Shown here: in pieces, positions 27,836 through 37,013 of the stretch
Numbering within the stretch: position 1 is the stretch's first letter
Layout: every line of letters starts with the position of its first letter
Assembly: GCF_947496775.1 (NCBI RefSeq)
Contig: NZ_CANMDU010000002.1
Span: 248,001-312,000, forward strand
Origin: an uncultured Maribacter sp.
Lineage (GTDB): Bacteria; Bacteroidota; Bacteroidia; Flavobacteriales; Flavobacteriaceae
DNA: 64,000 nt
Reading direction: 5' to 3'
Made by a program: the position numbers and the translations under genes
Notes under the pieces: generated by a model
Told to the model about the DNA's origin: nothing
Database searches by the model: none
What the model saw: only the letters and a program-made list of their open reading frames with translations

Positions 27836-28291
27836 ATGAAAACATTAAAAGTAGGAGATAAAGTTCCAAATTTTTCGTCTAAAGACCAAGATGGAAATAC
27901 GATAAATTTATCGGATTATTTGGGAAAAAAGTTAATTATCTTTTTCTATCCTAAAGCAAGTACTCCAGGTTGTACCGCAGAAGCTTGTAATTTAAGAGAT
28001 AATTATGCGGAACTGCAAGAGCAAGGTTATGAGTTGTTAGGGGTAAGTGCTGATTCCGAAAAAAGACAAGCCAAATTCAAAGAAAAATATGACTTTCCTT
28101 TTCCGTTGTTGGCAGATGAAGACCATACAGTTATTAATGCTTTTGGAGTTTGGGGTCTTAAAAAATTTATGGGTCGCGAGTATGACGGTATACATCGAAA
28201 GACCTTTAAAATAAATGAAAAGGGAGAAGTAACTTTAGTTATTGACAAGGTAAAGACTAAAGATCATGCTGCTCAACTTTTAGATGTATAA
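27836..28291 (+). CDS. bcp: Thioredoxin-dependent thiol peroxidase (peroxiredoxin, BCP type)
   Basis: The 151-residue peroxiredoxin reduces hydroperoxides with thioredoxin as electron donor. Translation starts at the ATG at 27836 (MKTLKVGDKVPNFSSKDQDG), 55 bases from the divergent nth gene. The peroxidatic Cys46 and resolving Cys51 appear in T-P-G-C-T-A-E-A-C-N-L-R-D, the five-residue spacing of atypical two-Cys BCP. The catalytic Thr/Pro lie in YPKASTPGC. A terminator follows directly. Confidence 0.93.
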   Translation: MKTLKVGDKVPNFSSKDQDGNTINLSDYLGKKLIIFFYPKASTPGCTAEACNLRDNYAELQEQGYELLGVSADSEKRQAKFKEKYDFPFPLLADEDHTVINAFGVWGLKKFMGREYDGIHRKTFKINEKGEVTLVIDKVKTKDHAAQLLDV

Positions 28292-28299
28292 AACTAAAA

Positions 28300-28328
28300 A
28301 AAGCATCAGATAAATCTGATGCTTTTTT
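28300..28328 (+). terminator. Rho-independent terminator after bcp
   Basis: A stem formed by AAGCATCAGA and TCTGATGCTT with a 4-base loop is followed by a T run. It faces the converging 482-residue gene and may serve both strands. Confidence 0.85.
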
Positions 28329-28345
28329 AATTATGTATTTCATTT

Positions 28346-29794
28346 TTACTCTTCTATATTTTCTTTTCTAATAAAAAGCTGCTTTTCTTTAATCATTTCT
28401 GGTAGGCCATCGGGTAACATTTCTTCCCAGCCTTCCTCATTATTTATTATCTTTTTAAGAGCATCTCTAGAGAAAATATCCATAATTTCTGGGTCGTAAT
28501 CAAAAATATCCATTACTTTTCCATTATACTTAAAGAACTTATAGAGCTCTTTCATTCTAGGATGTACTTTAACATTATTACTGGTCATAATTTGTCCAGT
28601 TTCTGCGTTTTTCATTGGGTATAGATATACTTGTAAATCCTTAAAGAATAATTTACCAAAGGCTTCTAATATTCCACCACTTAAGTGTCTGTAGTATTTT
28701 TCATCAAAAATGTCTACTAGGTTATTTACTCCCATAGTAAGGCCAATTCTTGATTTAGTATAATTATTAAAATACTCTACGAGTCTATAGTATTCTTGGA
28801 ACTTAGATATCATTACTGTATGTCCTAAAGAGCAAAGTAATTGCGCTCTATCCATAAAATCTTGTTCATCAATCTCTCCAGAAGCCTTTAGATTGGATAG
28901 CGTAATTTCAAAAATTACAATGGTCTTTTCTTCGTTGACCATTTTATCTCGTACAAAAATATCATACGATTTTTTAAACATATCTTCATTAACCTTCGTC
29001 ACAGGTCTAAAACTACCTCTAAGAGCAAGAATGTTCTTTTTATAAAGAATCGCTGCTGGTAATAAGTTATTTCCATCAGGACCAAACATAACCGCATCTG
29101 TCATATCATTTTTAATAAGCTGCAAACTCATTAAACGGTTATCTACATTTTTAAAGTTGGGTCCAGAGAAATTAATCATATCAATTTCTATCGTATCCTT
29201 ATCTATATGGTCATATAGGTATTTTAATATTTTTTTAGGCTTATGGTACTTATAAAAAGCACCATATATTAAGTTAACACCTAAAGTTCCTAATGTTTCT
29301 TGTTGTAAGCGAGCTTCATTTTGCTTAAAGCGAACATGTAAAATAATTTCATCGAATTCTTTTTGTTTTGGATCTAGTTGAAAACGGATTCCGACCCAGC
29401 CATGCCCTTTATAACGTTTAGAAAAATCTATTGTGGCAACAGTATTTGCATAAGAGAAAAACAAGCGCTCCGGGTGGTTTTCTCTACTAATACGTTCTTC
29501 CATTAAATGCATTTCACTATTAAGCATGGTTTTTAACCTAGCTTGGGAAACGTATCGTCCATCTTGTTCTACACCATAAATGGCATCACTAAAATCCTTA
29601 TCATAGGCACTCATTGCTTTAGCAATAGTACCAGAAGCACCACCTGATCTAAAGAAATGCCTAGCAGTTTCCTGGCCAGCACCAATTTCTGCAAAGGTTC
29701 CGTAAATATCTGGATTAAGGTTTATACGCAAAGTTTTTGCTTTGATAGAAGGAATATTTTCAAAAGCATTATCCCTTTTAAGAACTGAAGCCAT
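28346..29794 (-). CDS. Conserved protein of unknown function (482 residues)
   Basis: This cytoplasmic-looking protein has no signal peptide or membrane helix. It starts MASVLKRDNAFENIPSIKAK and contains strongly patterned segments such as GTFAEIGAGQETARHFFRSG, IAKAMSAYDKDFSDAIYG, HGWVGIRFQLDPKQKEFD and LGTLGVNLIYGAFY. The first segment looks like the nucleotide-binding loop of a Rossmann-type enzyme, but it is not a match I can name. I have the impression that similar proteins occur in other Bacteroidota and cyanobacteria with unreliable annotations. It lies between bcp (converging) and a divergent MBL hydrolase, 87 bases away. Confidence 0.7.
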   Translation of the reverse strand: MASVLKRDNAFENIPSIKAKTLRINLNPDIYGTFAEIGAGQETARHFFRSGGASGTIAKAMSAYDKDFSDAIYGVEQDGRYVSQARLKTMLNSEMHLMEERISRENHPERLFFSYANTVATIDFSKRYKGHGWVGIRFQLDPKQKEFDEIILHVRFKQNEARLQQETLGTLGVNLIYGAFYKYHKPKKILKYLYDHIDKDTIEIDMINFSGPNFKNVDNRLMSLQLIKNDMTDAVMFGPDGNNLLPAAILYKKNILALRGSFRPVTKVNEDMFKKSYDIFVRDKMVNEEKTIVIFEITLSNLKASGEIDEQDFMDRAQLLCSLGHTVMISKFQEYYRLVEYFNNYTKSRIGLTMGVNNLVDIFDEKYYRHLSGGILEAFGKLFFKDLQVYLYPMKNAETGQIMTSNNVKVHPRMKELYKFFKYNGKVMDIFDYDPEIMDIFSRDALKKIINNEEGWEEMLPDGLPEMIKEKQLFIRKENIEE

Positions 29795-29881
29795 CTTGTT
29801 GTTTTAGTTTTAGCAAAGTTAGAAAGATTGGGTAATCTATTAAATAAATATGTTATAAATTTGAAATAAATACCATATAGA

Positions 29882-30646
29882 TTGAAAATTACTTTTTTAG
29901 GAACGGGTACGTCGCAGGGAATCCCTGTAATTGGGAGTACACATCCTGTATGCTTAAGTGATAATCCTAAAGACAAAAGATTACGGGTTTCTGTACTAGT
30001 ATCTTGGGGAGAATATAATGTTGTAATAGACTGTGGACCGGATTTTAGGCAGCAAATGCTAGCCAACCCTATTCCAAAATTAGACGCATTATTGTTTACC
30101 CACGAACATTCTGATCATGTTGCAGGTTTAGATGATATAAGACCATTTGTTTTTAGACAAGGAGATATTCCTATATATGCACACAAAAGAGTAGTAGAAT
30201 CATTAAAACAAAGGTTTTATTACGTTTTTACGAAAGAAAATAGATATCCAGGTGCTCCGTCAGTAAATATAAATAGCGTAGAAAATAATACCCCTTTTGT
30301 TGTGGGAGGAATACACGTTATTCCTGTGGAGGTTTATCATAGCAATTTACAAGTTTTTGGTTATAGGTTTGGAGATTTTACTTATTTAACCGATGTAAAA
30401 ACGGTAGCAGAAGAAGAAATAGAAAAAATAAGGGGTTCTAAGGTTCTTGTGGTTAATGCCTTACGTAAAGAGGAGCACCATTCACATTTTAATTTAGATG
30501 AGGCTTTAGCTTTTGTGGACAAAGTAAAACCAGAAAAAGCTTATTTTACTCATATTAGTCATCTCTTAGGTTTTCATGAAGAAGTGGAAAAAAAATTACC
30601 AAAAAATGTACATTTGGCCTACGATAACCTTGTAATAAGTATTTAG
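29882..30646 (+). CDS. MBL-fold metallo-hydrolase (PhnP-like)
   Basis: The 254-residue enzyme starts with TTG at 29882, which gives KITFLGTGTSQGIPVIG, the standard N-terminus of this family; no ATG in frame fits better. The metal site is intact: THEHSDHVAGLDD has H74, H76, D78 and H79, and further metal ligands are the His of VEVYHSNLQ and TYLTDVKT. The PhnP group cleaves cyclic phosphodiesters, while other members act on tRNA or small esters, so the substrate is open. It is followed 48 bases later by a small membrane-anchored protein gene. Confidence 0.8.
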   Translation: MKITFLGTGTSQGIPVIGSTHPVCLSDNPKDKRLRVSVLVSWGEYNVVIDCGPDFRQQMLANPIPKLDALLFTHEHSDHVAGLDDIRPFVFRQGDIPIYAHKRVVESLKQRFYYVFTKENRYPGAPSVNINSVENNTPFVVGGIHVIPVEVYHSNLQVFGYRFGDFTYLTDVKTVAEEEIEKIRGSKVLVVNALRKEEHHSHFNLDEALAFVDKVKPEKAYFTHISHLLGFHEEVEKKLPKNVHLAYDNLVISI

Positions 30647-30694
30647 TAAATTACCTAGAAACATTTAAATCTTGATTACCAATAAAACTAGTAT

Positions 30695-31189
30695 ATGAAA
30701 AACAGACTCTTTCTTTATCTTTTTATTTTTTCAGCCCTAATAGCCTTATACTTTTTTGTTAGTAGCGGTAAAATGGTAGATTCTTATGAAGCCAGAATTA
30801 AAAAGCAAGAAATTGTTGTAGAGCAGTTAAAAGATTCTCTGCAAACTACCACTTTAAAGGCTTTAGAAATGCAGTATTTTTCATTAGAAAATAATGATGA
30901 TGCTTTAGCGTATTATGACCATTTAAATATAGAAGATTCTTCTAATTATATTGCTGATAAATTGTTAGAAACGAATGAATCAAAGGGAAGTAACCCGTTG
31001 GTTCCTTATGAAGGTATGGAAAATGATTTTAAAATAAACAAAATTAAAATCTTAAACCATAAATGGATTATAGCAGATTTTTCCGATGGAAAATATTGGG
31101 GTGAAATATTAGTAAAATACGAACTAAAAGATGATTTGGGGGTTGATTTTTCCCTAGTGGATCATCTTTTATATACTCGTAGTAATTAA
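30695..31189 (+). CDS. Membrane-anchored hypothetical protein
   Basis: The 164-residue protein has an N-terminal hydrophobic segment (FLYLFIFSALIALYFFVSS, residues 5-23) which acts as a signal anchor, then a coiled-coil-like helix (about 30-55) and a soluble domain with IKILNHKWIIADFSDGKYWG. This last stretch is beta-rich and appears in small flavobacterial proteins of unknown role that I cannot name. It ends with a 4-base overlap of the convergent esterase gene. No function is assigned. Confidence 0.6.
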   Translation: MKNRLFLYLFIFSALIALYFFVSSGKMVDSYEARIKKQEIVVEQLKDSLQTTTLKALEMQYFSLENNDDALAYYDHLNIEDSSNYIADKLLETNESKGSNPLVPYEGMENDFKINKIKILNHKWIIADFSDGKYWGEILVKYELKDDLGVDFSLVDHLLYTRSN

Positions 31190-31845
31190 ATTTTATCTGC
31201 TAACCAGTTTTTAAAAGAATAAAAATTTTGCGGAGCAACTCCATGCCCAACAGGAAATTCTTCAAAAATATGTGGAACTCCTATTTTATTTAAAAACGTC
31301 GGAATTTTTTGTGCCCATTGTACAGGAATTACCTGATCTACAGACCCATGTGAAGCATATATGTTTAATGAGGTATGTTTTTTATCGGCATAGTTTTCTT
31401 TAAGAATAGCTTCATTAATATAGCCACTTAAAGCAATTACATTTTTCACCTTTTCTGGGTATGATAAAGCAACAGAATAACTAAGAACAGTACCTTGGCT
31501 AAAACCTAAAAGAGTTACGTTATCTGAGTCTAAATGATATGCCTCACACGCTTCATCAATAAAATAAGCTATTTTTTCTCTAGATTCTTTGGCTTGCTCA
31601 TCATCACTCCATTTTCCATTGTCGGCATCAAAATTAATGGCATACCAAGCATTTCCTTGAGGAGGCATAGGGTAGGGGGCTCTAACAGAGATAATGCAAA
31701 GTTCGGTAGGCAATTCGGGAGCAAAAGAAAATAAATCTTCTTCATTGCTACCGTAACCATGAAACATAAAAAGAACAGGAATTTTACCTTCTGTTATTGT
31801 AGACGGTTTAATTATATGTTCTAAAGAAAGTGGGGCAGTTGTCAT
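31186..31845 (-). CDS. Alpha/beta hydrolase, carboxylesterase/phospholipase family
   Basis: The 219-residue hydrolase has the triad Ser116 in GFSQG, Asp170 in HGSVDQVIP and His201 in PVGHGV. FMFHGYGSNEEDLF forms the oxyanion hole, as in the bacterial carboxylesterase/acyl-protein thioesterase-like group. It probably cleaves short-chain esters in the cytoplasm. It precedes, on the same strand and only 3 bases away, a small membrane protein gene, so they may share a transcript. Confidence 0.85.
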   Translation of the reverse strand: MTTAPLSLEHIIKPSTITEGKIPVLFMFHGYGSNEEDLFSFAPELPTELCIISVRAPYPMPPQGNAWYAINFDADNGKWSDDEQAKESREKIAYFIDEACEAYHLDSDNVTLLGFSQGTVLSYSVALSYPEKVKNVIALSGYINEAILKENYADKKHTSLNIYASHGSVDQVIPVQWAQKIPTFLNKIGVPHIFEEFPVGHGVAPQNFYSFKNWLADKI

Positions 31846-31848
31846 ATA

Positions 31849-32163
31849 TTATTGGATAAAAGTGAACCATTTTTGAAAATAAGGACCTAATACAGGAACA
31901 GATTGTTTTTTATCGGTAATAGCACCAATAAAGCCATACCCCCATAAAACAACATAAAATACGTAAAGACCATACCAAGCATATTCATTAAACCATTGGC
32001 TTAAAAATAAAGCAAATCCTAAAAATGTTAAATGCAGCCCAAAAGCCTGTCTGGTATGGAATCTTGCAAATTCGTGTTTAGGTTCCATATTCATACTTAG
32101 GGCAATTAAAGCACCAACAATTGTAAAATATGCGGTTATGGCGGTAGTTTTTCCTTCTGGCAT
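31849..32163 (-). CDS. Small membrane protein, DUF4870-like
   Basis: The 104-residue protein has three hydrophobic segments. The N-terminal pattern KTTAITAYFTIVGALIALSM and F-A-R-F-H-T-R-Q-A-F-G fits the DUF4870/Tic20-like family of small integral membrane proteins. Its paralogue at 32255-32572 (FVTFHIGQSFRI) has the same layout, and both lie on the minus strand, so a tandem duplication is likely. The role is unknown. Confidence 0.7.
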   Translation of the reverse strand: MPEGKTTAITAYFTIVGALIALSMNMEPKHEFARFHTRQAFGLHLTFLGFALFLSQWFNEYAWYGLYVFYVVLWGYGFIGAITDKKQSVPVLGPYFQKWFTFIQ

Positions 32164-32199
32164 TCTTTAAATTTTTGGCAAGGTATAAATTTTGATACA

Positions 32200-32228
32200 A
32201 AAAAAGAGGTGCTAATTGCACCTCTTTT
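32200..32228 (-). terminator. Rho-independent terminator between the two DUF4870-like genes
   Basis: AAAAGAGGTGC (32202-32212) and GCACCTCTTTT (32218-32228) form an 11-base stem with a 5-base loop, with A/T runs on both sides. It ends transcription of the gene at 32255-32572 on the minus strand. Confidence 0.8.
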
Positions 32229-32254
32229 GTGTTTTCTATACAGTTAAAGCAATT

Positions 32255-32572
32255 TTAACCAATATTACCTATAATTGGTAATTTCTCTTCTTTTAAATTA
32301 TTAGCATTCATAGCTCCTAATATCATAAGTACTAATGGGGCATAAGATAGGTAGCTTAATATAGATAGACCTGTAATAGAAACAAGAACTCCTACAGATA
32401 TTGATATTACGATTCCCAGAATAAAAATTCTAAAAGATTGCCCTATATGAAAAGTTACGAATTCATTTTCTTTATCTCCTCTAGTAGAAAAGTAAGCTAT
32501 TAATAATCCAATAACTGTAATGTAGCTAACAATAGCCATTGTTTTTCCTTGTTCTTTCGTGCTTTGATCCAT
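32255..32572 (-). CDS. Small membrane protein, DUF4870-like paralogue
   Basis: The 105-residue protein has the same arrangement as its neighbour at 31849: a polar N-terminus with KTMAIVSYITVIGLLIAYFS, then F-V-T-F-H-I-G-Q-S, and two further hydrophobic segments near the C-terminus (SITGLSILSYLSYAPLVLMI). It is 44 bases from the dihydroorotase-like gene on the same strand and is closed by its own terminator. Function is unknown. Confidence 0.7.
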   Translation of the reverse strand: MDQSTKEQGKTMAIVSYITVIGLLIAYFSTRGDKENEFVTFHIGQSFRIFILGIVISISVGVLVSITGLSILSYLSYAPLVLMILGAMNANNLKEEKLPIIGNIG

Positions 32573-32616
32573 AATTGTATTAGGTTTTATTAGTTGGTTA
32601 TAAAAGTTAAAGATAG

Positions 32617-33870
32617 CTAAAATAATATGTTGTTATTAACTATAACGCCATATACTTTTCCTTTGTGCTCTTTTTCTATATACGCAGAGTTTTTACTAGT
32701 AGAGATACTATCTTCTATTTTTGCTTTAAATGTCTCATCGGGGTTAAAAAGAGTAAAGCATGCCTTTTCTCCTTCTTTTAAAAGAGGTGTTGTAATACCG
32801 TATCGATCTCTTCCTTTAGTTAAAAGTATAATTGTTTTTTCAAGCCCAAACATTTGGTTTAAAATTCCAAAGGCATTTTCTAAGCCAATAGTTCCGTAAT
32901 CGGCATTATCAAACTCTACTTTTTTGTTTTCAATATTTATGGGGGTATGGTCCGATGTTATAAAGTCTATAACACCATCTTTAACGCCTTTTATTAATGC
33001 TCTTATATCCTTTGAGGTTCTCAAAGGTGGTAATACCTTGTAGTTTGTATTAAAATCTTGTAAAACATCATCACTAAATATAAGATTATGTATGGCTACG
33101 CTGCAAGTAACATTGAGACCTTTTTTCTTTGCTTCAGCAATTAATTTTACAGAATTGGCAGTCGATATAGTGGGTATATGTAGTTTTCCACCTGCATATT
33201 CCAAAACCAATAGATCTCTTACAATTTGAAGTTCTTCCGCTAGCGCTGGAATACCTTTTAGACCTAGTCTAGTACTTACTGCCCCTTCGTTTACTTGCCC
33301 TTTTCCTGCAATTCTGGTGTCTAAAGGAAAAGAGTAAACAAGTCCTTCAAAACTGTCTGTATATTGTAACGCAATTTTTAAAAGATTAGGATTTGTAATT
33401 GCTTTTTTGTTATCATAAAACCCTACGGCGCCAGAATTTTGCATATCAAACAATTCTGCTAATGAGTCTCCTTTTGCTGAGTTGGTTAAGCATCCTAATG
33501 GGTGTAAATTAACTCCTTTATTTTGTGCTGCATTCTTTAAAAAAACTATGTCTGAACTACTATCGGGAACAGGGGTAGAACTTGGGTTTAAGATAATATC
33601 TGTAAATCCACTTTTAGAGGCGGTTAACAAGCCGTTAGCAATAGTTTCTCTTTCTTCATAACCGGGTTCACCGAAGTTTACACTACTATCAAACCAGCCA
33701 ATAGAGATATGTAGATTCTTTAATTTTATTTCTTTAGTATTCGATGGAGAATCTATTTTAGTGCCAATAGAAGCAATAACTCCATTTTTTATTAAAATAT
33801 CTCTTTTTTTTAAATGATATTTTTTGTCAGAGCTATTTACTATTGTCGCAGATTTTAAAAGTACATTCAT
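32617..33870 (-). CDS. Dihydroorotase-like protein lacking the HxH metal site
   Basis: The 417-residue amidohydrolase-fold protein resembles dihydroorotase: a beta-rich N-terminal section with composite domain, the barrel, TSDHTP, and the closing GKVYGVIVNN. The catalytic metal motif D-x-H-x-H is D61-S-S63-V-N65 here, and the later histidines at HISTA and HH positions are PTISTA and IHN. It therefore probably cannot bind zinc. Inactive PyrC' partners are known to shape aspartate transcarbamoylase complexes in other bacteria. Similar flavobacterial proteins appear to share this loss. The 5' end abuts the VWA gene on the same strand with a 48-base gap. Confidence 0.75.
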   Translation of the reverse strand: MNVLLKSATIVNSSDKKYHLKKRDILIKNGVIASIGTKIDSPSNTKEIKLKNLHISIGWFDSSVNFGEPGYEERETIANGLLTASKSGFTDIILNPSSTPVPDSSSDIVFLKNAAQNKGVNLHPLGCLTNSAKGDSLAELFDMQNSGAVGFYDNKKAITNPNLLKIALQYTDSFEGLVYSFPLDTRIAGKGQVNEGAVSTRLGLKGIPALAEELQIVRDLLVLEYAGGKLHIPTISTANSVKLIAEAKKKGLNVTCSVAIHNLIFSDDVLQDFNTNYKVLPPLRTSKDIRALIKGVKDGVIDFITSDHTPINIENKKVEFDNADYGTIGLENAFGILNQMFGLEKTIILLTKGRDRYGITTPLLKEGEKACFTLFNPDETFKAKIEDSISTSKNSAYIEKEHKGKVYGVIVNNNILF

Positions 33871-33918
33871 AGTGTTGCGTTGGCTATTTTATTAGAAAAA
33901 ACACATTATTTAATCTAC

Positions 33919-35838
33919 TCATTTTAAAAATTTTTGAAATAACATTTCTAGAATCATAAAAAGTAATGCAAAAGTAACAAACCATTTCCAAAGCGCATTT
34001 ATAGAATTATCTTTTTGCATTTTGCTAAATAACGTTTCTAGGCTGTTTTCTATAGTTTTAGAATTAAGATTTTCCAAAGAGATATAATTTAAATCGCTCT
34101 CGTTTCTAGAATAATTAAAACTGATATTTTGAATATGGTTTTTCTTATTTGTTATTTTGTAAACCCCATCATAAATAGGATTTTCAACAAAGTGCAAACT
34201 AGTTTTGTTGGCATGCGATTCTTGTCTTGGTATAAACTGGTATTCTTCTTTCTCTACGGACAAAATATGGTCTTTATTCGTTTCCATTGCTATATCTACT
34301 TTGAGTTCCTCTCCTAATGTTGCATATAGTTGTGGCGACTTTAAGCTTTGCTCTCCCATATTATAAAAAGTAGGTACTATTAAGGGCGAATTCTTAAAAT
34401 TAGAATTTTCCTTGGATAAAGGGGCGCAGAAAAGATAAAAAGAACCCTGCCCTACTAAAAAAGGGGTTCGGTTGGTATAAGATAAAGCAACAGATGCCTT
34501 TGTTTGTAGTTCGTAGGTAGATTGTGCTTTAGGGTACTGAAAATTAGTAACTTTTTTTTCGAACACTTGAGCGTAAATCGGGTGCGAAAAATGTATGTTT
34601 GAAATAGCTTGTTCTTTTGGAATTTCTTTATTTAGTTTTGTTGAGAAATATACCGAAGTTAACGTATTATACGAATCCAAATTTATTTGTTTGCTAGGAA
34701 TTACCACTAAGGTTCCACCTTCTTTTGTAAACGAATGTAAAGCCGTGGTAAGGGCATTAGGGATATTAGTAAGTTCATTAAGTACTATTGTATTTTGTTT
34801 TTGAAGTAAGCTATAATTAAGATTTTTTAATTGGTACTCCGAAAAAGCAAAATCTTCTTTGGTGTATATTCTTTTTAAAAATGAATTGTTTTCTCCAATT
34901 GCAAGAATTTTAATTTTTGGTCTTTTGTCTAGGTTAAAGTAAAAATTGTTATCATATTTTAGCCCCTTATCTGTAAGGGTTACTAATCCTTTTAGGGTGT
35001 TATTTTTTGGTATAGTAAAAGTTACTTCTGCCTTTTTGTTGGTATTAAAAGAAGCAGATGTTTTTGCAATTAGTTTTTTTCCATTATACAGAGATACAGG
35101 GGTGCTTTCTAACTCGGAAGTGCTGGTTAATTTAGCTACTATATTTATATTTTCATTAATAACAGTATCTATATACAAACTATCAATGCTTACATTTAGA
35201 TTATTATCGGGCCTTTTTATAACAAAATGAGTGTCTGTGTTTTCTAAAGAATCTAATTCTGAAGAAATCATATTCCTTTGAAAATCAGAAATAACAATAG
35301 TATTTTTAATGGAAGCGGTATTTTTAGAAAATAGTGTTTTGGCCTTTAACAATATAGCATTTAGGGGTAATTGCGTATTGCTATTTTCAATAGATAATAA
35401 ATCATTTTGTATTTCTTTAATATCTACATTTCTATACACCTTATCGTTTGTAAATAGGCTTATTTTTTGGTCTTTCGGAGTTTCTTTTATTAACTCCTGT
35501 ACGGCATTAGAAAGTAAGGAACCATTTTCTTTAATCGCTTGCATGCTAAAGGAGTTATCTAAATAGATAACCGTTTCTTTTTCCGTTAACGCTGTTTTGT
35601 TTGCAAAAAATGGTTGAGCAAAAGCAAGTACTAAAGCGGCTATAATTCCTAATCGAGTGACTAAAAGCAACCATTTTTTAAGTTGACTACTTTTTCTAGA
35701 TTTAGAAACAACTTCTTTTAATAGTTTAACATTTGTAAAAGGAGTTTTTTTAAATTTTCGAAGTTGAAAAAGATGAATAATTATAGGGATTATTAGTAGA
35801 AAAAGCCCCCAAAGAATTTCCGGATATTTAAATTGCAT
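33919..35838 (-). CDS. BatA/VWA domain membrane protein
   Basis: The 639-residue protein starts with the aerotolerance-type BatA N-terminal region (FKYPEILWGLFLLIIPIIIHLFQLRKFK), with two membrane helices (about 6-25 and 58-77), followed by a VWA-like domain beginning YLDNSFSMQ. The D-x-S-x-S metal-ion-dependent adhesion motif is D-N-S-F-S. A last membrane helix sits at the C-terminus (about 615-635). Members of the group occur in the Bacteroidota Bat operons or alone; function remains unsettled. It is on the same strand as the dihydroorotase-like gene. Confidence 0.85.
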   Translation of the reverse strand: MQFKYPEILWGLFLLIIPIIIHLFQLRKFKKTPFTNVKLLKEVVSKSRKSSQLKKWLLLVTRLGIIAALVLAFAQPFFANKTALTEKETVIYLDNSFSMQAIKENGSLLSNAVQELIKETPKDQKISLFTNDKVYRNVDIKEIQNDLLSIENSNTQLPLNAILLKAKTLFSKNTASIKNTIVISDFQRNMISSELDSLENTDTHFVIKRPDNNLNVSIDSLYIDTVINENINIVAKLTSTSELESTPVSLYNGKKLIAKTSASFNTNKKAEVTFTIPKNNTLKGLVTLTDKGLKYDNNFYFNLDKRPKIKILAIGENNSFLKRIYTKEDFAFSEYQLKNLNYSLLQKQNTIVLNELTNIPNALTTALHSFTKEGGTLVVIPSKQINLDSYNTLTSVYFSTKLNKEIPKEQAISNIHFSHPIYAQVFEKKVTNFQYPKAQSTYELQTKASVALSYTNRTPFLVGQGSFYLFCAPLSKENSNFKNSPLIVPTFYNMGEQSLKSPQLYATLGEELKVDIAMETNKDHILSVEKEEYQFIPRQESHANKTSLHFVENPIYDGVYKITNKKNHIQNISFNYSRNESDLNYISLENLNSKTIENSLETLFSKMQKDNSINALWKWFVTFALLFMILEMLFQKFLK

Positions 35839-35932
35839 TCATCAAATTAATTTCCCAAAGATACTTAAAAAATGTGCACCTGTTTATTGGTTTATTTAGG
35901 AATTACGTAACAATATTTAAAAAAAAATATTT

Positions 35933-36940
35933 CTAACAAAAGAGGAAGTAATCTTTGCCTTGCTTTTTATTACTTTCTTTAAAGAAATTTATTATTTCTA
36001 ATTGTTCCTCTTGGTTGGCAACAGTAATTATACATTGCGGATTTTTTAGATCGTTAATTGTATTAAAATGTTGCATAATATTTTTATAAATCGTTTTTCC
36101 AATTTTTTTAGAATTATCGCAATGCCAAGTAAAGGCAACACCTTTTTTATCTAAGATTTTTGCAATTTCTTTTCCTTTATTGCCCGCTCCCCATAGGGCT
36201 AATGGTCTGTTTGGGTTAAAATCTAACTCTAGAAAATAATGCATTTTTAAGTCTATAAAATAATTGGCCGCATAATGTTCACTAGTTCTAGAGGTACGTG
36301 TAGTATAATCTCTCCAATAATGAAGCATTTCTGAACAAGGAATAACTTTTAACCCTTTTTCATAAAATCGGAATGTTAGGTCGTAATCTTCTGGATATCT
36401 ATTAGAAAAAAAAGCACCGCAATCCTCAAAATCCTCTTTATAAACCATCCAGCAAGGAGAAGGAATAACACATTCTTTGTAAATCTCTTTAAAATTAGTT
36501 CCATTTTCGGTCAGCCCGTTTAGCCATTTCTCATAACGTGCATAACCATTGCTAATACCTTCCTTTGAAAAGTAGTTTACTTTTCCTGTTGCTACATGCC
36601 CCTTGCCATTTTCTTTTAAATTATTTACTAGAACAGCTAATTTATTAGTTGGCATTATATCATCAGAATCCATTCTTGTTATGAATTTTCCATTACTTTT
36701 TGCGTAAGCTAAACGTAAGGCATCTATGATCCCTGTGCCAGAATTAGAGTACACCTTTATTCTAGTGTCTTTCTCTGAAAAGCTCTTTAAAATAGCTAAA
36801 CTAGAATCGGTTGATGTATCGTCAATAGCTAAAACTTCCCAGTTTTTGTATTCTTGTTGTAGTATAGAATCTAAACATTCTTCTAAAAAATCTTCCGTGT
36901 TTTTCACAGGAATAAGAATACTTACTAATGAGTTTTGCAT
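35933..36940 (-). CDS. Glycosyltransferase family 2 protein
   Basis: The 335-residue protein has a GT-A fold N-terminal domain (VSILIPVKNTEDFLEECLDS, DDTSTDSS) and the metal-binding D-S-D-D at about residue 92. After residue about 245 a second small domain begins with ALWGAGNKGKEIAKIL, which looks like a nucleotide-binding Rossmann motif and is not usual in minimal GT2 enzymes. It transfers a sugar to an unknown acceptor. Its start is 84 bases upstream of the riboswitch of the thiamine operon, on the opposite strand. Confidence 0.85.
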   Translation of the reverse strand: MQNSLVSILIPVKNTEDFLEECLDSILQQEYKNWEVLAIDDTSTDSSLAILKSFSEKDTRIKVYSNSGTGIIDALRLAYAKSNGKFITRMDSDDIMPTNKLAVLVNNLKENGKGHVATGKVNYFSKEGISNGYARYEKWLNGLTENGTNFKEIYKECVIPSPCWMVYKEDFEDCGAFFSNRYPEDYDLTFRFYEKGLKVIPCSEMLHYWRDYTTRTSRTSEHYAANYFIDLKMHYFLELDFNPNRPLALWGAGNKGKEIAKILDKKGVAFTWHCDNSKKIGKTIYKNIMQHFNTINDLKNPQCIITVANQEEQLEIINFFKESNKKQGKDYFLFC

Positions 36941-37013
36941 GAGCGCAAGGTAATTAAAAGAAAAAAATACTCGTTTCTAATCTTATTTAAATATTTTATA
37001 TATTTACAACTGT

